From NCBI RefSeq assembly GCF_905233635.1, contig NZ_CAJODG010000019.1, forward strand, positions 1 through 33,874: DNA of 33,874 nt, written 5' to 3'. The notes under the pieces are model-generated. The model was given only the letters and a program-made list of their open reading frames with translations. It was not told the DNA's origin and did no database searches. Each line of letters begins with the position of its first letter. Position 1 is the first letter of the stretch. Made by a program: the position numbers and the translations under genes. This document shows positions 23,615 to 31,187 of the stretch, one piece after another. Origin of the DNA: Selenomonas sp. AE3005 (lineage in GTDB: Bacteria; Bacillota; Negativicutes; Selenomonadales; Selenomonadaceae).

Positions 23615-24714
23615 AATAATGCCACCGTTACCCTTTCAAAACTCGTTTTGCACAGGGCCAGCTTGCCGCCCCGTTCGCCGGCCTCACAGTAAGCTGCCGC
23701 CTCGCAGACATTACCGATACCGATACGATTTAAAACAAACTCCGATTCTTCCAGATGATGCTTGGCAATCATCTGCGCCATAATATCGTTATCGAAGAAC
23801 TTAACCGGGCGCACCAGGCTGTCACCGGCATAAAGTATTCCGGCCTCATGACGTTTCACCATCGTACTGGCCAGCACATCAATGAATGACCGGTCACGTC
23901 CTATCATTTTGCAAGCCTCGTCCAGAGCCATCATGACCATAGCGGCCGGCGTCCCCTTGCGGCAGCCGACACCGGCAATCAGACGGCGCGGCGTCATGCA
24001 CAGAATATTGGCCGGCAGGTCTGCCAGGTTCGGCAGCTGCGCTTCCGTTGTGACCACGATTTCCAGCTGTTCCTTTTTATCCTGTTCAGGTTCAAACAGC
24101 TGCCCCGGTGCACATAAATCAACAAACTGACCGTATTTTTCCAGCCGCTGCTGGTAAAAACTGCTATGCGGCAGCGTGCGGTCAATACGCCAGTGAACAA
24201 TGCGTTCCTCCAGCAGATCGGCGTTGATAGTTTTAATGCGTACTTTAGGCCACGGACGCAAGCCCAGACGTTCGGAAATAACATCAGGCGCCAGTTTTTC
24301 ATTTACATCAGTTGCCGTGGTAATTACAGGATTAGCCCCCAAAGCCCGGCACAAGGTGCGTGTCAGCTCATTAGCGCCCCCCACATGACCGGACAAGAGG
24401 CTGATACCATGCCTGCCCTGCTCATCAAAGACCACCACCGCTGGGTCCGTGAGTTTGTTTTCCAAAAACGGCGCAATCGTCCGCACCACAATTCCCGTTG
24501 CCATGACAAAGATAAGACCGTCATAGACATAAAAAGTTTCTTTTACTGCCTCCTCCAGTTTGTCGAAGGTATTGACATGCAATATCTTTTTGGCCGCCTC
24601 ACTGGGAACTACTTTGTTGGTAATATATACGTCAATCGGCTCATCGCGACACTCACGCAGCGTCTGCGCCATCTGTAAGCCCTTTCTCGTTACAGCCAAA
24701 CACGCTAATCTCAT
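23602..24714 (-). CDS. cbiG: Cobalt-precorrin-5A hydrolase
   Basis: A 370-residue CbiG, the anaerobic-pathway enzyme that opens the delta-lactone and releases acetaldehyde. FVMATGIVVRTIAPFLENK and SLLSGHVGGANELTRTLCRA mark the N-terminal and central parts. The C-terminal CbiG/CobE-like domain starts at RRLIAGVGCRKGTPAAMV (about residue 250). No fusion to another cbi gene is seen. It starts on a TAATG overlap with cbiF. Its presence marks the oxygen-independent route. Confidence 0.95.
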   Translation of the reverse strand: MRLACLAVTRKGLQMAQTLRECRDEPIDVYITNKVVPSEAAKKILHVNTFDKLEEAVKETFYVYDGLIFVMATGIVVRTIAPFLENKLTDPAVVVFDEQGRHGISLLSGHVGGANELTRTLCRALGANPVITTATDVNEKLAPDVISERLGLRPWPKVRIKTINADLLEERIVHWRIDRTLPHSSFYQQRLEKYGQFVDLCAPGQLFEPEQDKKEQLEIVVTTEAQLPNLADLPANILCMTPRRLIAGVGCRKGTPAAMVMMALDEACKMIGRDRSFIDVLASTMVKRHEAGILYAGDSLVRPVKFFDNDIMAQMIAKHHLEESEFVLNRIGIGNVCEAAAYCEAGERGGKLALCKTSFERVTVALLWEK

Positions 24715-25469
24715 TATTTCACAGCCTTTCGGAACATATGGGAAAATTCCGGTGCATAAAGCCTGGATAAATCATAATCCGCACCAAGACAATGACTGAC
24801 GACTATCATGGCTGTACGGTCTATATCCTTGTCTGCTATATCACTGACAATGGTTGCCAGCGTCCCCCGGACAATTTTTTCATCCGGCCATGAGGCCCGC
24901 TGTACAATGGCAATCGGTGTATCTGCCGGATAGCCGCCGGCCATCAATTCCGCCACTACCTTATCCAGCATTGCTATGGACAGATAAATACACATCGTAG
25001 ACTGATGCTGAGCCAGACTGCGCAGTTTTTCTGCCTCTGGCACCGGAGTCCGCCCTTCATTACGCGTGATAATAACTGTCTGCGAAATTCCCGGCAGGGT
25101 ATACTCCTGTTTCAGCGCCGCCGCCGTGGCAAAACAGGAACTAACGCCCGGCGTAATATCATACTCAATGCCCTTCTTATTAAAAGCGTCCATCTGCTCC
25201 TGTATAGCGCCATAAACAGAGGGGTCGCCTGTATGCAGGCGTACTGTCATTTTGCCCTCTTTTTCCGCCTGGACAATCACTTCTACCACATCATCAAGTG
25301 TCATCGAGGCAGAATTATGAATCTGTGCATCCTCGCGACAGATAGATAGCAGTGCCGGATTCACTAATGAACCTGCGTAAATAACTACGTCAGCCTCTTT
25401 TAAGTATTTCGCGCCCTTAACCGTAATTAAATCCGGGTCCCCCGGACCTGCGCCCACAATATGTACCAT
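24714..25469 (-). CDS. cbiF: Cobalt-precorrin-4 C11-methyltransferase
   Basis: A 251-residue SAM-dependent tetrapyrrole methylase. HIVGAGPGDPDLITVKGAKY is the N-terminal SAM-binding segment, VIYAGSLVNPALL the conserved next strand, RLHTGDPSVYGAIQEQM the central motif and GVSSCFATAAALKQEYTLPG follows. Length and motifs fit CbiF/CobM. GAGG precedes the ATG. It follows cbiT by 12 nt. Confidence 0.96.
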   Translation of the reverse strand: MVHIVGAGPGDPDLITVKGAKYLKEADVVIYAGSLVNPALLSICREDAQIHNSASMTLDDVVEVIVQAEKEGKMTVRLHTGDPSVYGAIQEQMDAFNKKGIEYDITPGVSSCFATAAALKQEYTLPGISQTVIITRNEGRTPVPEAEKLRSLAQHQSTMCIYLSIAMLDKVVAELMAGGYPADTPIAIVQRASWPDEKIVRGTLATIVSDIADKDIDRTAMIVVSHCLGADYDLSRLYAPEFSHMFRKAVK

Positions 25470-25481
25470 AATTCCTCACCC

Positions 25482-26060
25482 TCACTTTTTCCAGCAGGTC
25501 ACTATATAGATAGGGTTGTTAGCCTTGGCCATATCGTAGGTCCCTACCTGCTGCAACCTTGTAACCTGTACCTGAATAGCCTCGTATATATACTCGTCAG
25601 AATGACTGCGCATATAGTCAATACACTGCATCAGTGTCTGAATCGTAATACAGTTCAGTACGATACGTCCTTCCGGCTTTAGTTTCGGTGTAATCGTTTC
25701 CATGATTTCCGCCAGTTTGCTGCCAGTTCCACCGATTAGGACAGCGTCCGCAGCAGGCAGATTTGCCAGGCCCTCTGGCGCCTCTGCCTGTATAGCTTTA
25801 ATATTGTTCACACCAAAATTAGCCGCATTAGCCCGAATGAGCTTTATCCCTGACGGATTACGCTCTATGGCGTACACTTCCCCCTGGGGAGCTAATCTGG
25901 CCGCCTCTACTGACAATGAGCCTGTACCGGCACCAATATCGTAAACAACGGCATCGGGCTTGATACGTGCTTTTACCAGACTGAGAATACGAATCTCCTG
26001 CTTCGTCATGGGTACGTCCTGCCGAATGAATTCCTCATCCGCAATCCCCAAAAATTCCAC
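25482..26060 (-). CDS. cbiT: Cobalt-precorrin-6B C15-methyltransferase (decarboxylating)
   Basis: A 192-residue class I methyltransferase. DVPMTKQEIRILSLVKARIK at the N-terminus and VVYDIGAGTGSLSVEAARLA (SAM site, about residues 34-53) are diagnostic, followed by VLIGGTGSKLAEIM. It methylates C15 and decarboxylates the C12 acetate chain. In many bacteria CbiE (C5 methyltransferase) is fused or adjacent; here it is neither, so cbiE must lie elsewhere if the pathway is complete. The start is GTG at 26060 behind a GGGGGG ribosome binding site. Confidence 0.94.
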   Translation of the reverse strand: MEFLGIADEEFIRQDVPMTKQEIRILSLVKARIKPDAVVYDIGAGTGSLSVEAARLAPQGEVYAIERNPSGIKLIRANAANFGVNNIKAIQAEAPEGLANLPAADAVLIGGTGSKLAEIMETITPKLKPEGRIVLNCITIQTLMQCIDYMRSHSDEYIYEAIQVQVTRLQQVGTYDMAKANNPIYIVTCWKK

Positions 26061-26076
26061 AGTATTCCCCCCTATC

Positions 26077-26412
26077 TTAGTTCCCCATAATAAGATGCAT
26101 AACCAGCCAAACAGCCACAGCTACGCCTACCAGAACCAGCACCACGGGCAGCGCCACAAAGAGCAGAAAGCCCAATACAGCTATTACGCCGACAGCCACG
26201 AGCAGGCGATTGAGCCAGTTTCCCTGGCCAAAGAGCAAATCACGCCAACCCAGGCGTCTTACGGTAAACACCCGGCCATAATTATTATAGCCATAGCGCT
26301 GTTCCTGACGTCCCCGTTCCTCGGCACCGGAACCTTCTTCAATGGTAGCCCCGGCATAATCATCACGTTCACTACGGGACATAACCCTTACTTTGCCTTC
26401 ATCCTGTTCCAT
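26077..26412 (-). CDS. Small membrane protein of unknown function
   Basis: A 111-residue protein I do not recognise. The first 55 residues are charged and rich in Glu, Arg, Gly and Tyr. The C-terminal half is hydrophobic, with two likely transmembrane helices (LLVAVGVIAVLGFLLFVAL and VVLVLVGVAVAVWLVMHLI) that may form one hairpin. No signal peptide. I start at the ATG at 26412 with GAGGTG upstream; a GTG at 26427 is also open. It sits 15 nt after the 507-residue gene and 16 nt before cbiT, so it is probably co-transcribed with the cobalamin genes. Confidence 0.72.
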   Translation of the reverse strand: MEQDEGKVRVMSRSERDDYAGATIEEGSGAEERGRQEQRYGYNNYGRVFTVRRLGWRDLLFGQGNWLNRLLVAVGVIAVLGFLLFVALPVVLVLVGVAVAVWLVMHLIMGN

Positions 26413-26427
26413 GTACCTGCACCTCAC

Positions 26428-27951
26428 TCAAAAGAATAAACTCTTTATAAATGCCTCTTCCGTCAAATATCGGGGGTCATAGGGCACACAGCCCAACTTG
26501 CCATGAACCTTTTCCATACAGTCCTTGACACTGGCGCTGTCAATCCCCAACAGTTCATATATCTCTGAACCGCCTGATATATCAATCCCGTTAAGCTGGG
26601 CAAATTTCAGTAAAATAGCCGTAATCAGAATATCGTCGCCAGTCTTCAGGCCGGCCACCAGCACATAATCCTCGAACAGCTTGACCAATAGCGTTATTTC
26701 AAACTTGCTGAACCCCACATGCTTAGCCACACGCCTTAACATATCTTCGTCTTCAGCAAACTCCACGCTTATACTATCCGGAACCTCAATCGCCGGCGAT
26801 ACCGTACGAATAGGAATCACATTCAGCTGCGCATAACTGGACATAATCTGTAAAGTATGACGCACCACACCAGCATTCCGGGCAAAGAAGTCCTTCAATT
26901 CTGCCTGCGGATTTTGCAGCTTAAAGAGTTCATACTGCCGCAGCACCACATCACGCATACGCGTCTGCAGCCTTTTACTGGCGGTAATTGACGTTATATA
27001 ATTAAGCAGCATAACCCCATGTGAATGAATATGGCCAAACATCACACAGGTACTGTAATTACCCATGGCCAGTTCCGGCACCGGCAGTTCAAACACCTCG
27101 TCAGTGAAGAAATTGCGGCAGGTCAGAAAGTCCGCCCCCACATCATCGATGGTAAAGACCGTAAACCGTGACCGCAGCAAATCACGCAGAATATCCTGCT
27201 CCGTTGTGCTTAAATTGCTCCGCTCGTATTCATAATAATAGCGCAGGGGCAAGGCGTCAGAGTCAATTAAATGATAATCAAACAGGAAAAAATCCCAAAA
27301 GCCCAGCCAAAAATTATGACGTTCCTCGGCATTAAGGCTGCTCTGCCCATCGTACTCCGGCCCGGCATACATCAGAATTGCCCGGTCCATATCACGCTTG
27401 AAGTGGGGCTTTTGATAATAAATGCTTATCTGACGCAGCAAGGAATCCAATAAGTTATTGAGTTTTTGCATGGTGTCAAATGACACCTCTTCCATGTGTT
27501 CCAGGGAACGATAAAACTCATCACCATCGCGCCTGTCCGGCAGAAAAAAATATCCCCCTTCGTACAGAGCCTCCCTGGCTGCTTCCAGCCCAATCTGAAA
27601 ATCCTCTGTATGACGGGTACGTATAAGATAAGCATAAAAATCTTTCAGCGTTGACAAAAAATCATTTATATCCTGTTCTGCCAACATAAAATCCGGCCGC
27701 ACTTCGGCATACCGATAAAATATCTCCTGATAATCATAAGCTGTCAGCGTGGCGAATGAGTACAACTCAAAATCATTCACTGCTGAAATCATCACAGAAA
27801 TGATACTCCATATTCTCTTTAAATCTTCATCTTCTGCCCCATGCCAGGCATTGCGGCGCAAATATGCCTCCACGGCATCACGTGGCAAAATCTGCGCAGC
27901 ATAGTCATTTTCCTCATAAAAATGTTTAACCAGAGAATATACATTATCCAT
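26428..27951 (-). CDS. Conserved-looking hypothetical protein, 507 residues
   Basis: I do not recognise this protein. It starts MDNVYSLVKHFYEEND, has no signal peptide or membrane helix, and looks mostly alpha-helical and acidic. Residues roughly 240-300 (NLSTTEQDILRDLLRSRFTVF and after) look like a small beta-containing module. Residues about 425-490 are a helical segment ending ELLGIDSASVKDCMEKVHGK, which resembles a helix-turn-helix or cyclin-like arrangement, but this is only an impression. It has its own good promoter and is followed closely by the small membrane protein and cbiT, so it appears to head the cbiTFGHJ operon. Its coding quality and length argue against a spurious ORF. Confidence 0.8.
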   Translation of the reverse strand: MDNVYSLVKHFYEENDYAAQILPRDAVEAYLRRNAWHGAEDEDLKRIWSIISVMISAVNDFELYSFATLTAYDYQEIFYRYAEVRPDFMLAEQDINDFLSTLKDFYAYLIRTRHTEDFQIGLEAAREALYEGGYFFLPDRRDGDEFYRSLEHMEEVSFDTMQKLNNLLDSLLRQISIYYQKPHFKRDMDRAILMYAGPEYDGQSSLNAEERHNFWLGFWDFFLFDYHLIDSDALPLRYYYEYERSNLSTTEQDILRDLLRSRFTVFTIDDVGADFLTCRNFFTDEVFELPVPELAMGNYSTCVMFGHIHSHGVMLLNYITSITASKRLQTRMRDVVLRQYELFKLQNPQAELKDFFARNAGVVRHTLQIMSSYAQLNVIPIRTVSPAIEVPDSISVEFAEDEDMLRRVAKHVGFSKFEITLLVKLFEDYVLVAGLKTGDDILITAILLKFAQLNGIDISGGSEIYELLGIDSASVKDCMEKVHGKLGCVPYDPRYLTEEAFIKSLFF

Positions 27952-27993
27952 ACAAACGGAACCTCAACAGCATATACTTAATTAACATCCCCC

Positions 27994-28022
27994 ATTATAT
28001 CATACTAATGTATATAGTTCAA
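27994..28022 (-). promoter_or_regulatory. Sigma-A type promoter for the 507-residue gene and probably the cbiTFGHJ operon
   Basis: On the minus strand TTGAAC (28017-28022) and TATAAT (27994-27999) are separated by exactly 17 nt. The predicted start near 27987 gives a short leader of about 36 nt. No other promoter of this quality is visible before cbiT. Confidence 0.82.
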
Positions 28023-28078
28023 AAGTCAGTCCCAAAAAGTATGCACACTGTAAAACATATTGATTTTATAAAGCATCT

Positions 28079-28130
28079 TTGATAATATATAGCCATAACT
28101 ATAATAGTTATGGCTATAAAAGTTATGGCT
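28079..28130 (+). promoter_or_regulatory. Promoter with palindromic operator-like repeats before the ATPase gene
   Basis: AGCCATAACT (28091-28100) and AGTTATGGCT (28106-28115) form a perfect 10-bp inverted repeat around ATAAT. A third copy AGTTATGGCT follows at 28121-28130 as a direct repeat. The centre of the palindrome supplies TATAAT (28100-28105), with TTGATA at 28079-28084 as a possible -35 (short, 15-nt spacing). A DNA-binding protein on this palindrome would block the promoter. Confidence 0.62.
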
Positions 28131-28153
28131 ATTTCAAATTGAAGGAGGTCTAT

Positions 28154-29557
28154 ATGTTTATCGGTCGAACCAAAGAACTTTCCGAGCTTGAGCGGAGATA
28201 TGCACAGCCCGGCTTCCAATTTCCTGTAGTATATGGCAGACGACGTATCGGCAAGACAAGGTTGATACAAGAATTTATAAAAAACAAGCGTGCTGTGTAT
28301 TTTATGGCTACAGAACAAAGTGAACGTGAACTGTTAGCAGGCATAACGCAGGCACTCAAAGAGCAACTGCCAGATGCTCGAACCCAATATATATCAGCCT
28401 TTAACAGTTGGGATGAATTATTCAATTATATCTCCGATGTCGCTAGTTCAACCGGCCGCCTGATACTAGCTATTGATGAATACCCCTATCTGGCCAAAGC
28501 CAATCCCAACATATCGTCAATTCTCCAAAGAGTCATTGACAGCTTATGGAATAAGACAGAGCTATTTCTTATACTATGCGGTTCATCAATGAGTTTCATG
28601 GAAAAGCAAGTTCTAGGCGAAAAAAGTCCCCTTTACGGACGAAGAACCGGACAATTAAAACTCACCCCCATTCCCTATTATGAAGGTGTACGTTTTTTCC
28701 CAGCTTGGACACATGAAGAACAACTGCTTGGCTATGGCATTTGTGGCGGCATACCAAAATATTTAGAGTTATTCTCTTTGTACAGTTCATTACGAGAAGC
28801 AATATTAGGGGAATTTCTGCTCCCCAGTGGACATCTCATTGAAGAACCAGCCAACTTAATGAAACAGGAATTGCGTGAACCAGCTTTTTATAATTCCATT
28901 CTCAGTGCCGTCGCTCATGGAGCTACAAAGCTAAATGAAATTGCTCAGGCAGTTGGTACCGACTCCACTAATCTAAGTTTTTATCTGAATAATTTGCGAG
29001 AACTAGGTATCATGACGCAGGAAAAGCCCGTTGGAAAAGGAAGTACACGACGTGGCCGCTATAAAATTTCCGATGATATGTTTGTCTTCTGGTTCAGATT
29101 TATGCCAACCTGTTATAACCTCATTGCCATGGGTGCTGGCGAACGAGCCTATGATGAACGAATCGCCCCACATTTGAATGAATTCTTTGGCAACATCTTT
29201 GAGCATATATGTATGCAATATTTGAAATTATTGGTAACACGTGGAACTATAAAGGAGCTTTATTCCGAATATGGTCGCTGGTGGGGAGCAAATCCACTAA
29301 AAAAACGCGAAGAAGAAATAGATCTTGTGCTTTCCAATGAAAACAATCTATTGGTCGGTGAATGCAAGTGGCAAAAAGTTCCTACAAACATTACCGTACT
29401 TCAACTTTTAGAAGAACGCGCTGCCATTATCCGAGACGGCAAAAATTTACGCTATGTTATTTTCTCAAAGTCAGGATTTGCGTCTGAATTATGTAATCTT
29501 CACCGTGAAGATTTGATGCTTGTGGATTTGGAGCAAATGCTTGCAGTCTTGCAATAA
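28154..29557 (+). CDS. AAA-type ATPase with C-terminal PD-(D/E)XK-like domain (archaeal ATPase/DUF234 family)
   Basis: A 467-residue ATPase. FIGRTKELSELERRY is the typical start, YGRRRIGKTRLIQEF holds the Walker A motif (about residues 26-40), and RLILAIDEYPYLA holds Walker B. A winged-helix-like region follows (TKLNEIAQAVGTDSTNLSFY). The C-terminus has EEIDLVLSNENNLLVGECKW, with the D...E-x-K arrangement of PD-(D/E)XK nucleases. The family is common and its physiological role is poorly known, with defence and mobile DNA proposed. GGAGG precedes the ATG at 28154; the open frame upstream runs through the promoter palindrome and is not credible. It is a single-gene unit with promoter and terminator. 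Confidence 0.9.
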   Translation: MFIGRTKELSELERRYAQPGFQFPVVYGRRRIGKTRLIQEFIKNKRAVYFMATEQSERELLAGITQALKEQLPDARTQYISAFNSWDELFNYISDVASSTGRLILAIDEYPYLAKANPNISSILQRVIDSLWNKTELFLILCGSSMSFMEKQVLGEKSPLYGRRTGQLKLTPIPYYEGVRFFPAWTHEEQLLGYGICGGIPKYLELFSLYSSLREAILGEFLLPSGHLIEEPANLMKQELREPAFYNSILSAVAHGATKLNEIAQAVGTDSTNLSFYLNNLRELGIMTQEKPVGKGSTRRGRYKISDDMFVFWFRFMPTCYNLIAMGAGERAYDERIAPHLNEFFGNIFEHICMQYLKLLVTRGTIKELYSEYGRWWGANPLKKREEEIDLVLSNENNLLVGECKWQKVPTNITVLQLLEERAAIIRDGKNLRYVIFSKSGFASELCNLHREDLMLVDLEQMLAVLQ

Positions 29558-29563
29558 CAAAAT

Positions 29564-29597
29564 GGGCATCTTAAGAATATTTCTCTTAAAGGTGCCC
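29564..29597. terminator. Hairpin between the converging ATPase and glycosyltransferase genes
   Basis: GGGCATCTT with AAGGTGCCC and inner A/T pairs form an imperfect stem 7 nt past the ATPase stop, with short T-rich stretches on both sides (GTTTTGG on plus, ATTTTGTT on minus). It probably works in both directions, but the T tracts are modest. Confidence 0.7.
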
Positions 29598-29632
29598 GTT
29601 TTGGTTATATAAAATTCATTAAAATACTATAA

Positions 29633-31042
29633 TCACAACATCTCAAAAAATTTATTCGGTACAATTAGATTTTCAAGCCATTGTTTTCCTACTAACATAA
29701 AAGCGCCTGTCACAAAATGTTTATTTTCTCGTAATCCAGCCTTTATTAGTAATCTTTTAATGATATCATAATTTTCTGCAAATACGATATATATATGACT
29801 GTCGACATCATAGGGTAAATTTATCTGCAATGCATCTATCTTTCCTAATGAGCAAAACAAAACTTTTTTTGGTAGTTTATATATTTTTTCTTCTGCAACT
29901 ATATTATTCTTTTTCATTTTCTCTTCATAATCTTTTTCATCAACTACTAATAAGTTCGTATCATCTTTATCATCATCTCTATCGAAATCATCAGGAGATG
30001 ACAAAAGTTTATAAGCATTTTGTTCGCAGCCTTCCGTAGCTAAAATAACTGGCTTTTTTACAGCTAAAAGAGATACAATACGACGGAAGGCACGCAGTCT
30101 AGGACCTATTACTTGTAAATAAACTGCATCCATTACTGTATTTACTTCACAAAATTTTTCTCCGTTAAACCAAGGAGTTTTAAAGTAATACTCATAATAC
30201 ATAGTATCCCTTATATCTTTACTATTCATACCTAAACTTTTTCCCATATAATGATATATACCTTCTCTATCAGAAGGTTGAGCATGTTTTCTATCCCAAT
30301 GTTGTAATATATTATAGTACCATGGCAATGGAGCTAAATCCTTTGCAAAATAGTAGTTCAATATATTTTGATCGTAAAATTTATTATCCTGTGGGTATTC
30401 TGCTAATATACGCAATCCTGAAAGCAAAATATTACCCATTTCACGCATTTTATTCATATCCATAAGCAAAATTCCAGCATTAAAACATGTTTCTAAGGTT
30501 ACGCGTCCATGCATACGATTATACATAGGTTCTGCAGAGCCACCTATTGCTTTCAACCCGTAATGTTCAAGTAAAGTTGATTCTCTCACCGCCGCCATAC
30601 CATTTTCACCGATTTTTTCATTCCAAAGTTTTTTTATATCTATATGAACTAAAGTATCAGCATCTATATATATCAATCTTTTTATAGCCTTTGATAGTAT
30701 TTGCGGTGCAACTAAACGATACATAGTCGCTTCTGTATATTGTGCTGATTTTAGGGCATCAGCAAATATTTCTTTTGCTTCTAGCCACACATCCGGCAGT
30801 AAGTCATGGACATTATAAAAAAGCAACTTTTGCCCATACTTTTTTGCCATGCTCAAAAAATTCTCTTCATTCTTATCTTTGATACTACCATCATGAAATA
30901 AGTGTACCGTTACATTCTCCCGTGTATTTTCCCACACAGAACAGATAGATGTCCCAGCCAGCTTGCTGTAATTACCTGTTCTGTCTACCAACGCATACAA
31001 CACATGAATTTCTTCTTTTCTAGCTACTTTATTCTTGCTCAC
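29633..31042 (-). CDS. Family 8 glycosyltransferase, candidate flagellin-modifying enzyme
   Basis: A 469-residue GT8-type retaining glycosyltransferase. VLYALVDRTGNYSKLAGTSI begins the donor-binding fold, LIYIDADTLVHIDIKKLW contains the metal-binding DxD (DAD, about residues 126-128), and CFNAGILLMDMNKMRE and DQNILNYYF are standard GT8 segments. About 150 extra C-terminal residues are of unknown function. The start is GTG at 31042, with GGAGGG 7 nt upstream; the frame stays open to 31105 but runs through a hairpin. It lies directly downstream of flagellin on the same strand, so flagellin glycosylation is a reasonable inference. The gene is clearly more AT-rich than the cobalamin genes. Confidence 0.86.
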   Translation of the reverse strand: MSKNKVARKEEIHVLYALVDRTGNYSKLAGTSICSVWENTRENVTVHLFHDGSIKDKNEENFLSMAKKYGQKLLFYNVHDLLPDVWLEAKEIFADALKSAQYTEATMYRLVAPQILSKAIKRLIYIDADTLVHIDIKKLWNEKIGENGMAAVRESTLLEHYGLKAIGGSAEPMYNRMHGRVTLETCFNAGILLMDMNKMREMGNILLSGLRILAEYPQDNKFYDQNILNYYFAKDLAPLPWYYNILQHWDRKHAQPSDREGIYHYMGKSLGMNSKDIRDTMYYEYYFKTPWFNGEKFCEVNTVMDAVYLQVIGPRLRAFRRIVSLLAVKKPVILATEGCEQNAYKLLSSPDDFDRDDDKDDTNLLVVDEKDYEEKMKKNNIVAEEKIYKLPKKVLFCSLGKIDALQINLPYDVDSHIYIVFAENYDIIKRLLIKAGLRENKHFVTGAFMLVGKQWLENLIVPNKFFEML

Positions 31043-31069
31043 CTTTAATCCCTCCCGTTTATATAAATA

Positions 31070-31099
31070 GGGGCTTCTGCTGAACAATTCAGAAGCCCC
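31070..31099 (-). terminator. Hairpin between flagellin and glycosyltransferase
   Basis: A perfect 10-bp stem GGGGCTTCTG/CAGAAGCCCC with a 10-nt loop, 89 nt after the flagellin stop and 28 nt before the glycosyltransferase GTG. The following sequence TATTTATATA is not a clean T tract, so it may be a leaky terminator that lowers downstream expression. Confidence 0.65.
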
Positions 31100-31187
31100 A
31101 TGCAATGGTAGTATCTAAAATATCGGGTCACGGCAGGGGCTAGCAATCCCCGCTACCGATAAGTTAGCAATATTAAATTATTTGCCC

